Position numbers and translations under genes: made by a program. 64,000 nucleotides of DNA. It comes from Tianweitania sediminis (lineage in GTDB: Bacteria > Pseudomonadota > Alphaproteobacteria > Rhizobiales > Rhizobiaceae). Below are positions 25,399 through 32,877 of this stretch, piece after piece (positions within the stretch are counted from its first letter, which is position 1; every line of letters begins with the position of its first letter). The notes beneath the pieces were generated by a model. The model was given only the letters and a program-made list of their open reading frames with translations, was not told where the DNA came from and searched no databases. Where the stretch lies: contig NZ_JAGIYY010000001.1 in NCBI RefSeq assembly GCF_017813335.1, positions 1,352,001-1,416,000 of the forward strand. The letters are read 5' to 3'.

Positions 25399-26556
25399 TT
25401 AGTTGCCTTCCCAAGTCGTAATCTTGCCGTCCTTGGTCCAGGCGGCAATCAGCGCCTTGTCGACATCGGCCTGACCTTCCTTCATCGGCAGACCGCCATA
25501 TACGTTTGGCGTGATTTCGGCGATCGAAGCCATGGCATTGGCGAGAGCTTCACGGGTCGGCTCGCCGTCAAGTGACTTCAGGCCTTGGGCAATGTAGCGC
25601 ATCGCAGTATAGCCTTGAGCGGCGTAGGTGTCTGGCGACCCGTTGAACTTCGCTTCGTAGGCTTCTGCGAACGCTTTTGCTTCCGGGGACGTGGAGATCT
25701 CTGCTGCGAAGCTGGTCGGGAAGGGAATACCAGCCAAGGGCTCGCCGATGCGCTCAAATACTGGAGCAGGCGAGATAACGTCGGATGCACTGATGTGCCC
25801 CTCGTAACCACGTGCACGAAGTGCGGCGATGATGCCGGCCGCTGGTGTCTGCGTAGTCCAAACCATGATCAAGTCTGGGTTTGTGGCGATCGCCTGTGTA
25901 GCCGGCGCGGTAAAGTCGGTGTCTGCCGAAAGGATGCTGACAACTCCGCCGGTCTTGATGCCAGCTTCTTCCATGACCTCCTGTGCGGCCTTGAAGCGGC
26001 CCTGAAAGCCGTCATTGTCGGCATTCACGAAGTAGGTGACCGTCTTCGGCGCCAGCTTTTCCGCCAGCATCTTGGTCATCTTCACTTCTTGCGGCCCAGG
26101 CAGAACGACGATGGAGGTGACGTAAGGCAGTTCCGGCAAGCCCGGGCGGGTGGCGCCGTAAAGCACAAGTGGCATTTTCTGGGCGATGGCTACGGGCTTT
26201 ACCGCGCCGGCGACCGGCGAAAGGATGCAGCAACTGACCGCCAGCACATCACGGTCGGCGATGAACTGTGTGAGCGCCTGAACCGAACGCGCGGCATCCG
26301 AGCCGCTTTCCTTTTCAACCAGCTCGAGCTCGACACCCTTACCCGCAGACTCTTCGGCGTTGATCTGTTCGATTGCGAGCTGTGCGCCATGGAGATACGA
26401 ATTGCCGGCCGCGGCAAGAGGGCCGGTCGCTTCCGAGATAAAGCCGATCTTGTATTCGCCGGCGTCTGGCTCGGCGAAGGCCGCATTGGGCGCCATCGCC
26501 CCGCTGAGCGCCAGGATCGAGGCGGCAAACCTCAAGCTGAATTTGCGAATTCTCAT
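25399..26556 (-). CDS. Periplasmic substrate-binding protein of the island's Liv-type transporter
   Basis: This 385-residue peripla_BP_6-type protein starts with a clear Sec signal peptide (MRIRKFSLRFAASILALSGAMAPNAAFA) and then EYKIGFISEATGPLAAAGNSYLHGAQLAIEQINAEES. The GGGAGGAG ribosome-binding site just before 26556 fixes the start; the longer frame to 26727 has no such site. It begins the importer operon, about 240 bases after the predicted transcription start, so the leader is long. Co-regulation with the isomerase-lyase operon suggests that it binds the pathway's substrate. Confidence 0.9.
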   Translation of the reverse strand: MRIRKFSLRFAASILALSGAMAPNAAFAEPDAGEYKIGFISEATGPLAAAGNSYLHGAQLAIEQINAEESAGKGVELELVEKESGSDAARSVQALTQFIADRDVLAVSCCILSPVAGAVKPVAIAQKMPLVLYGATRPGLPELPYVTSIVVLPGPQEVKMTKMLAEKLAPKTVTYFVNADNDGFQGRFKAAQEVMEEAGIKTGGVVSILSADTDFTAPATQAIATNPDLIMVWTTQTPAAGIIAALRARGYEGHISASDVISPAPVFERIGEPLAGIPFPTSFAAEISTSPEAKAFAEAYEAKFNGSPDTYAAQGYTAMRYIAQGLKSLDGEPTREALANAMASIAEITPNVYGGLPMKEGQADVDKALIAAWTKDGKITTWEGN

Positions 26557-26802
26557 GGAAACTCCTCCCGTTTTACCCGGCGCGGCCTGCGAGCCACCCG
26601 GCATGCGACCCGGACCCGTTCCGCGAACGGTGCCCGTATCATTCTCGATCGAACAAGCGCCGTCTTTCACGGGCGGAAATTCCGCGCGCGGCACTCTTCC
26701 GACATTGTTCTGGAATGAAGCCGCCACAGCGGCGAATAGGGACCGTGGCTGCAGCCAATTCTGGCTACTTTGGCTTCGTTCCTCCCTTAATCCTCACGAC
26801 GA

Positions 26803-26860
26803 AGTAAAGTCGAATCCCACAGGGCTGTCAATGAACAATACGCGTGTCACTGCATGACAT
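26803..26860 (-). promoter_or_regulatory. IclR-type site and promoter of the importer operon
   Basis: Read on the minus strand, ATGTCATGCAGTGACAC (26860-26844) is an inverted repeat matching the site in front of the oxidase gene at 14 of 17 bases. Twelve bases further is a perfect TTGACA (26831-26826), a 17-base spacer, and TTTACT (26808-26803). The operator centre falls near -56, which fits activation. The rest of the 321-base gap between the binding-protein gene and iclR is leader sequence without a gene. Confidence 0.72.
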
Positions 26861-26877
26861 GATGCTGGGCCGGGCGG

Positions 26878-27717
26878 TCAGTGGCCGGCGCGTAGACGGC
26901 GCTCCAGTTCGCCGGCCGCCCTTTGCATCCGCTCAAGGTGAACGGGCTTGCCACGGTTAACCAGTTGCGGGGTCAGGCCGGCAATGGACAGCGCGCAGAC
27001 GATCTCGCCGGCCGTGTCGCGCACTGGAACGGCAATCGCGGAGAGGCCCAAAGCCACGTCATCCACGGCCAGTTCCCAACCGCGCTTGCGTATCCTCATC
27101 AGTTCCGCGCGCAGCTTTTCCGGCTCGACGATGCTCTTAGACGTCAGCGCCGCCATCGGGCGCTTAAGCACCTCATCAATCTCGTTGTCAGGGCGAAAGG
27201 CTAGCAGCAGCTTTGGCGCGCCGCCGCAGTTGAACTGAAGGACGCCGCCCACCGCCCACCAGTGAACCTCGATGCCACGCATGTCGTGGATGCGTTCCAA
27301 GCAGACCGCGTCGTTGTTGTCGTAAACCGACAGGAAGGCGGTGATGTGCAGTTCGGCCGCCAGCTCGTTCAGGATCGGCAGGGCCAACGCGCGCAGGTCA
27401 AAATCGCCGGTCACGTCGGCTGCCAGTTCGCGGATCGCAAAGCCGAGGCGATATTGCTGAGTCTGCGCATCCTGCATAATAAAGCCGTTGTCCATCAGCG
27501 TCAGCAGCAGGCGACGCGTGGTGCCCTTGTCGAGGCCAGTCGCGACAGTCACCTCCGCCAACGTTTGGCCGCTCTTGCCGGCAAAGGATTTCAACACGCG
27601 CAACGCGCGCGACACCGCCCTGACATTGTGCGTGGCCGCGCCTTTGTCTTCCACCTGACTAATCTTGCTCACCGGCTCTCCGCGTTTCAATGTTCGACCT
27701 CCTGCCGCCTGAGCCAT
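26878..27717 (-). CDS. IclR family transcriptional regulator
   Basis: This 279-residue regulator has an N-terminal winged helix (VSRALRVLKSFAGKSGQTLAEVTVATGLDKGTTRRLLLTLMDNGFI) and a C-terminal IclR effector domain with GIEVHWWAVGGVLQFNCGGAPKLLLAF and VDDVALGLSAIAVPVRDTAGEIVCALSIAGLTPQ. The ATG at 27717 has a GGGAG site; a TTG two codons earlier is possible. It lies between the importer operon and the divergent FAD oxidase, and three matching sites in the island point to a local regulon with this protein as the likely activator. The effector is unknown. Confidence 0.9.
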   Translation of the reverse strand: MAQAAGGRTLKRGEPVSKISQVEDKGAATHNVRAVSRALRVLKSFAGKSGQTLAEVTVATGLDKGTTRRLLLTLMDNGFIMQDAQTQQYRLGFAIRELAADVTGDFDLRALALPILNELAAELHITAFLSVYDNNDAVCLERIHDMRGIEVHWWAVGGVLQFNCGGAPKLLLAFRPDNEIDEVLKRPMAALTSKSIVEPEKLRAELMRIRKRGWELAVDDVALGLSAIAVPVRDTAGEIVCALSIAGLTPQLVNRGKPVHLERMQRAAGELERRLRAGH

Positions 27718-27755
27718 GCCCAATCTCCACTCCCGGTTACAAGCCCAGAGATACT

Positions 27756-27790
27756 ATGTCATACTGTGACATGTAAATCGCGGTTTGACA
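27756..27790 (+). promoter_or_regulatory. IclR-type site and -35 box of the FAD oxidase gene
   Basis: ATGTCATACTGTGACAT (27756-27772) is a perfect inverted repeat, ATGTCA-N5-TGACAT. Twelve bases later lies TTGACA (27785-27790) reading toward the oxidase. No good -10 box is seen at 16-18 bases, where the 24-base tandem repeat begins, so the promoter may depend on an activator. The site is also about 40-55 bases upstream of the iclR start and could mediate autoregulation. Confidence 0.7.
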
Positions 27791-27807
27791 CAGTTCACTA
27801 ACAGTGC

Positions 27808-27855
27808 TTCGTTGGAAAAGTTTTCGAGAAATTCGTTGGAAACGTTGTCGAGAAA
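27808..27855 (+). repeat. Tandem 24-base direct repeat in the oxidase leader
   Basis: Two adjacent 24-base units (27808-27831 and 27832-27855) differ at two positions only. Each begins TTCGTTGGAAA and ends TCGAGAAA, and the first contains the palindrome GAAAAGTTTTC. They start at the expected -10 position of the oxidase promoter and fill the leader to about 50 bases before the ATG. A second regulator site or a leader element is possible. Confidence 0.75.
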
Positions 27856-27905
27856 GAAGCGACCGGAATTTTCGGGCGTGATCTGAACGCTCACAGGGGG
27901 GCAGG

Positions 27906-29513
27906 ATGTCAATGACGTCACACGTCCGTGCGGACGATTTTATGGCGGTGGAGAAGCTTCGTCAGACACTGGGCGAAGAGCGTGTGCTGGCCGACCAGCC
28001 AACGCGGGACTTCTATGCCAACGACATCTTCTGGCAGCCGGGCATTCCCCCTCTGGCGATCGTCATGCCACAATCGGCCGAGGACGTGGTGGCCGCCGTG
28101 AAGCTTGCAACGGAGGAGGGGCTTTCCGTAGTCCCGCGTGGCGGCGGCATGTCCTATACCAAAGGATACTTGCCCGATCGCGCCGATTCCGTCGTGATTG
28201 ATACACGCAAGATCGACGACATCATCGAGCTCAGCGCCGACGATCTTTATGTGACCGTCGGCGCCGGCTGCACTTGGGACAAGCTGAACGCCGCACTCGA
28301 ACCGAGCGGACTGCGAACCGGCTACTGGGGGCCGCTTTCCGGCGTCAACGCCACGATCGGAGGCGCGTTGTCGCAAAACAGCGCCTTTTTTGGCTCGGCG
28401 CTGAACGGCACAGTGGCCGAAACGGTGCTGGGCGTGACAGTTGTTTTGGCCGATGGTCGCAAGGTCACCACGGGTTCGGGCGGGCGCACGGGTGCCAAGC
28501 CATTCTCGCGCTATGGCGGGCCGGATTTCACCGGCATCTTCCTCGGCGACAATGGCGCCTTCGGCATCAAGGTTTCGGCGACGCTGCGGCTCTGGCCGCG
28601 CCCAAAGGAGGTCGGCTACCTGTCCTTCGGCTTCAAGTCGATGCTAGACATGGCGCTCACCCAAACCGAGATGGCGCGCACGCGATACGTAGCGGAAGGC
28701 TTCGGCATCGACCGCAACAAGGCTGGCCATTCTGCGAGCGTCAACCGCATCTCCGACGGGCTGAAGACGTTGGCGAACGTGGCGGGCGCCGGCAAGACCA
28801 TGTTCCAGGGCCTGAAGGATGCCGCAGCTGTTGTGGCTGGCGGCACGTCCTTTCTGAAGGCGCACAATTTCACGTTGCACATCGTCACCGAGGCGGATTC
28901 GCCCGAGGCGCTGGCCGTCAAGATGAAGCGGCTGCGCGAGATCGGCGGCAAGGCAGGCACAGAGATCGAGAACACGGTGCCCAAGGTTATGCGCTCCAAG
29001 CCGTTCTCGCCGGTGCGCGGCATGCTCGGCCTCAACGGCGAGCGCTGGGTGCCGATCCATGCCGTCTTCCCACTAAGCGCGGCAAAACAGGTGATAGAGG
29101 TCAACGACGGCTTCTTCGAAGAGCGCAAAGCCTTCATGGAAGAGCATGGTATTCTTTATTCCGTGATGAGCATGACTGTGGGCAACGAGTTCTTCCTGGA
29201 GCCCGCCTTCTACTGGGAGGACGAGATCACCCCGCTGCATGCGAAAAGCATAGGTGAGGAAACGGTGCGCCCCTGGATGAACCGCCCCGCCAACCCGCGA
29301 TCGCGCAACGCCGTCGCCAAGCTGCGCCGCCGCACGCAGGAGCTCTACGCCAGCCTTGGCGGCGTCAGCTGGCAGGTCGCACGCGACTACCCGTACGCGG
29401 AGCTGCTCGAGCCCGAAACGCTGTCCTTCGCGGAAAGCATCAAGAAGGCTCTCGACCCTTCCGGCCTGATGAACCCGGCTTCGCTGGGGCTAACTGGCCG
29501 GCAGCCCGACTAG
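27906..29513 (+). CDS. FAD-dependent oxidase/dehydrogenase (GlcD/VAO fold)
   Basis: This 535-residue flavoenzyme has a PCMH-type FAD-binding domain in the first half (IVMPQSAEDVVAAVKLATEEGLSVVPRGGGMSYTKGY, then NATIGGALSQNSAFFGSALNG and the late GIFLGDNGAFGI) and a C-terminal cap ending DPSGLMNPASLGL. That end is typical of the glycolate-oxidase/D-lactate/vanillyl-alcohol-oxidase superfamily. A soluble oxidoreductase for a 2-hydroxy-acid or hydroxylated aromatic is likely. It is transcribed away from iclR behind the IclR-type site, so it probably catalyses a step of the same pathway. Purine-rich GGGGGGCAGG precedes the ATG. Confidence 0.85.
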   Translation: MSMTSHVRADDFMAVEKLRQTLGEERVLADQPTRDFYANDIFWQPGIPPLAIVMPQSAEDVVAAVKLATEEGLSVVPRGGGMSYTKGYLPDRADSVVIDTRKIDDIIELSADDLYVTVGAGCTWDKLNAALEPSGLRTGYWGPLSGVNATIGGALSQNSAFFGSALNGTVAETVLGVTVVLADGRKVTTGSGGRTGAKPFSRYGGPDFTGIFLGDNGAFGIKVSATLRLWPRPKEVGYLSFGFKSMLDMALTQTEMARTRYVAEGFGIDRNKAGHSASVNRISDGLKTLANVAGAGKTMFQGLKDAAAVVAGGTSFLKAHNFTLHIVTEADSPEALAVKMKRLREIGGKAGTEIENTVPKVMRSKPFSPVRGMLGLNGERWVPIHAVFPLSAAKQVIEVNDGFFEERKAFMEEHGILYSVMSMTVGNEFFLEPAFYWEDEITPLHAKSIGEETVRPWMNRPANPRSRNAVAKLRRRTQELYASLGGVSWQVARDYPYAELLEPETLSFAESIKKALDPSGLMNPASLGLTGRQPD

Positions 29514-30261
29514 ACGGCGAGCCTAACCAACAACTTGCCTCACAATCGACCCGCCGGATCCGCCGGCAGGCCGGAGGAGCGGGCTGCGGTCGGCGCTGTT
29601 CGTTTGATCGCGCGACGCAACCAAGGTCTGAGGCCAGGCACTCACCTTCGATGGCGGCTGGACGACAACGCCCTACCCAAAGTAGGCCATAAGCTGCTAA
29701 CCGCTCGCGTCTGCGAAATAGGCTGGGGCAATATTGCTGAACTAATGTTTTCGCCACGGCGGCTTTTGGGCGTTGGACATTCGACGGACGATGTCCGCTT
29801 CGGGGTCGAAAGAAGAACGCCTGCTTCCGCCCTCTAATCGCTCAACAGCAGACGGTCCGCTGACGGCCCCGTTTCAGCTGCAGGAAATCGTTTCCCACGG
29901 GCGACGGTAAGCGGGCACCAATGACTGAGATTGGATGGCGAACGGACCATCTGCTCAGGCGGAACGAATCTCACGTTCAAATCATTGGCAACAGTGAACA
30001 GCCTCGCGGCCTTCGCCGCGTATGGTCCGCCGGCGGCGCGGGTTGCGACCTCCCGGGATGGTCGCGCGGCAGCCCGCGCGTAGAGCGCAAATGTGGTGGT
30101 GTTCACAAGAGTCTCTCGCGCGGCTTCGGCAAGCATTGCCGGCCAAACCCGGCGAGACGCAGTGCAGACGGGCCCAGTTCGGCTAGCGGCGCTGTCGTCC
30201 GCTCCGGCAAGTCATCGTTCAAGCCGCCTGAGGCCCTGAGAGAGTCTCGAAAGGAGAAGAC
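29514..30261. other. Intergenic region with insertion-element-like remnant
   Basis: These 750 bases separate the IclR-controlled set from the stress/metabolic set. No frame has a convincing start or domain. A minus-strand frame at 29834-30136 looks coding-like by composition (ARETLVNTTTFALYARAA) but begins without a ribosome-binding site and crosses the dispersed repeat, so I read it as debris. Besides that repeat I see nothing certain. Confidence 0.4.
29864..29939 (+). repeat. Dispersed non-coding repeat, copy 1
   Basis: About 76 bases starting CGGCCCCGTTTCAG and including GGCGACGGTAAGCGGG recur at 40199-40274 in the same orientation with roughly 80 percent identity and one indel. Neither copy is coding. 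The form suggests the end of a degraded insertion sequence, but no transposase frame is recognisable beside either copy. Confidence 0.65.
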
Positions 30262-30714
30262 ATGCTGACGCGACCGTTGAATGAACATGGAGGCTTGCGC
30301 ACCATCCTCGCGGTACTTGAAAAGGGTGACGAGGCGATGGACTGCCTCCGGCGCCTTGCGGAGGTGGAAAACATCTCGGCCGCGCAGCTGACGGCGCTGG
30401 GAGCCTTCCGAACTGCCGAGCTCAGTTTCTTCGAGTGGGACACCAAGGAATACCTTTCGATCCCTGTCAACGAGCAGGTGGAGGTCGCGACCATGGTCGG
30501 CGACATCGCGCTCGACGGTGAGGGCAAGCCGGCCGTCCACGTTCACGCTGTGCTGGGCAAGAGGGATGGAAGGGCAATCGCGGGCCATCTCGCCCGTGGC
30601 GAGGTCCGGCCAACCCTGGAGGTGGTCATCACCGAGACCGAGGCGCACCTCCATCGCGTGAAGGATGACGAAACGGGACTTCCGTTGATCAAACCGCACC
30701 GAGCCGGCCCATGA
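30262..30714 (+). CDS. PPC (DUF296) domain protein
   Basis: This 150-residue protein is a single PPC/DUF296 domain, the trimeric fold also found in plant AT-hook proteins. Recognisable parts are LTALGAFRTAELSFFEWDTKEYLSIPV, VEVATMVGDIALDGEGKPAVHVHAVLG and GHLARGEVRPTLEVVITE. The clustered histidines in VHVHAVLG and GHL suit metal binding. Bacterial members have no settled function. The ribosome-binding site is AAAGGAG, and the glucosidase gene follows within about 220 bases on the same strand. Confidence 0.82.
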   Translation: MLTRPLNEHGGLRTILAVLEKGDEAMDCLRRLAEVENISAAQLTALGAFRTAELSFFEWDTKEYLSIPVNEQVEVATMVGDIALDGEGKPAVHVHAVLGKRDGRAIAGHLARGEVRPTLEVVITETEAHLHRVKDDETGLPLIKPHRAGP

Positions 30715-30933
30715 CAATCGGAAGCCTCCACTGGACGATTGTCAAAGGCAACATACCAGGTGACAGCCTCCGCAGCGCCCCGGCCTCCGTCTCGGGCGAA
30801 ACGGATTTCACTCCTGGGGCAGAGGCGGGCGCAGCGATTGTCGTCCCGTGCACGCGGCTCATTCTACGACACCCTGACGTGGCGGTTCTCTCGTCCGCCG
30901 CGTTTAGTTGAAGCTGAGGTCACTCCGGATTTC

Positions 30934-32739
30934 ATGCCCGCCGCCATTGACGATTACGCCCTGATTGGGGACTGCGAAACTGCCGCGCTCGTCGGTCGCG
31001 ACGGTTCGATCGACTGGCTGTGCTGGCCTCGCTTCGACTCGGGAGCCTGCTTCGCGGCGCTACTGGGGACGGAAGACCACGGCCGCTGGCGCATGGCGCC
31101 TCGCGACCAGGTGCGCTCAACCAGCAGACGATATCGCGGCGACACGCTGATCCTCGAGACCAGCTTCGAGACCGAGGAAGGCGAGGTCTTGATCATTGAC
31201 TTCATGCCGGTTCGCGCCGCCAGCCACATTTCCGATCTTGTGCGGATTGTCGTCGGCAGGCGCGGCCAGGTGCGCATGCGGATGGATCTCACCGTCCGCT
31301 TCGACTACGGCCGCATCATCCCATGGGTAACTCAGGCGGCGAACGGGGAAGCGTTGCGCGCCATCGCCGGCCCGCATTCGATCATGCTGACCACCCCTAT
31401 CGAAACGCGTGGCGAAGGCCTTTCCACGGTTGCCGAGTTCCGCGTCAGCGAGGGCGAGCGGATCCCCTTTGTTCTCACATACGGGGCGTCACACTTCGCT
31501 CCTCCCGAGGCGGGGAACGCGGAGGATGCTCTTGCGGAAACGGAAGCCTTCTGGAGCGACTGGTCAGGTCGTTGCCAGTACAAGGGGGAATGGCGCGAGC
31601 CGGTCATGCGGTCATTGATCACCGTTAAGGCGCTCAGCTATCGGCCCACCGGCGGGATCGTTGCCGCGCCAACGACCTCACTGCCGGAACGGCTCGGCGG
31701 CGAGCGCAACTGGGACTACCGGTTCTGCTGGCTGCGAGACGCGACCTTCACGCTCCTGTCGCTGATTGACGCGGGTTATCGTCAGGAAGCCGAAGCCTGG
31801 TGTGACTGGCTCCTGCGGGCCGTCGCGGGCGCCGCTTCGCAAACGCAGCCGCTCTACGGCGTCGCCGGCGAACACCGCAACGACGAGGTCGAAATCGGCT
31901 GGCTGCCCGGCTACCGCGACTCCCGACCGGTGCGCATAGGCAACGCCGCCTATTCCCAACTGCAGATCGACGTCTTCGGCAGCATCCTCGACACCCTGCA
32001 TGCGGCGCGGGAGTCCGGTTTGACATTGCACGAGGCATCGTCGAGCCTTCAGACTGAGCTCCTGAAACATCTTGAGGACCTTTGGCGCGAGCCGGACGAC
32101 GGTATTTGGGAAATCCGCAGCGACAGGCGGCACTTCGTACATGCCAAGCTCATGTCCTGGGTCGCCTTTGACCGAGCTGTGAAATCCTCGGAGAAGTTCG
32201 GTCTTGGCGGACCTGTCGATAGATGGCGCAAGCTGAGGGACGAGGTGCGCGCGGAAATACTTGAGCACGGGTTTGACGCGGAAAGAGGCGCGTTCGTTCA
32301 GGCCTACGGCTCGAGAGCGCTCGATTCTGCCCTGCTGCTGATGCCCACCTATGGGTTTCTTCCACACAACGATCCCCGTATGGTTTCAACAGTCGAGGCC
32401 ATCGAGAAGAACTTGATGCGCGACGGCCTTCTGCTTCGCTACGACACAAACGAGACGGTCGATGGCGTGCCGGGAGAGGAAGGAGCCTTCCTCGCCTGCA
32501 GCTTCTGGCTCGCCGACAACATGATCCTGCAGGGGAGACATGCGGATGCACGCCGCCTGTTCGAACGCCTCCTATCGTTGCGCAACGATGTCGGCTTGTT
32601 GTCGGAACAATATGATCTGAAAGCAGGGGCGCTGATCGGGAATTTCCCGCAGGCTTTCTCGCATTTCGCCCTGATTGAAACCGCGTTCAACTTCGCCGGA
32701 CCAAGAGGCGCGGTGGGGGAATCCGCAGAGAGCGAGTGA
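30934..32739 (+). CDS. Glycoside hydrolase family 15 protein (glucoamylase/trehalase-like)
   Basis: This protein of 601 residues has an N-terminal beta-rich part (YALIGDCETAALVGRDGSIDWLCWPRFDSGACFAALLG) and a C-terminal (alpha/alpha)6 barrel. GH15 landmarks are RNWDYRFCWLRDATFTL, GWLPGYRDSRPVRIGNAA, the acid segment GIWEIR, and EEGAFLACSFWLADN with the second glutamate. No signal peptide is seen, so it acts in the cytoplasm, probably on trehalose or a short alpha-glucan. I start it at 30934 (MPAAIDDYALIGDC), which matches the family N-terminus; the frame is open back to 30739, and the ribosome-binding site is poor. Confidence 0.85.
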   Translation: MPAAIDDYALIGDCETAALVGRDGSIDWLCWPRFDSGACFAALLGTEDHGRWRMAPRDQVRSTSRRYRGDTLILETSFETEEGEVLIIDFMPVRAASHISDLVRIVVGRRGQVRMRMDLTVRFDYGRIIPWVTQAANGEALRAIAGPHSIMLTTPIETRGEGLSTVAEFRVSEGERIPFVLTYGASHFAPPEAGNAEDALAETEAFWSDWSGRCQYKGEWREPVMRSLITVKALSYRPTGGIVAAPTTSLPERLGGERNWDYRFCWLRDATFTLLSLIDAGYRQEAEAWCDWLLRAVAGAASQTQPLYGVAGEHRNDEVEIGWLPGYRDSRPVRIGNAAYSQLQIDVFGSILDTLHAARESGLTLHEASSSLQTELLKHLEDLWREPDDGIWEIRSDRRHFVHAKLMSWVAFDRAVKSSEKFGLGGPVDRWRKLRDEVRAEILEHGFDAERGAFVQAYGSRALDSALLLMPTYGFLPHNDPRMVSTVEAIEKNLMRDGLLLRYDTNETVDGVPGEEGAFLACSFWLADNMILQGRHADARRLFERLLSLRNDVGLLSEQYDLKAGALIGNFPQAFSHFALIETAFNFAGPRGAVGESAESE

Positions 32740-32877
32740 CGTGCTCACCCGCCTCTGGGCCCTGCGGATTGCCCAGACGCGAAGGGTGGTTGGAGGAACA
32801 TAATTCAAAGGTCGATGCTGGAGAGCTGCGGATCGCTTGCCGGCATTCCTTACGCAGTGGCTACGAGAGGATCAGCG

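Noticed and set aside
29834-30136. 100-codon minus-strand frame in the gap before the PPC-domain gene
   Set aside because: It overlaps the dispersed repeat and has no start signal or recognisable fold.
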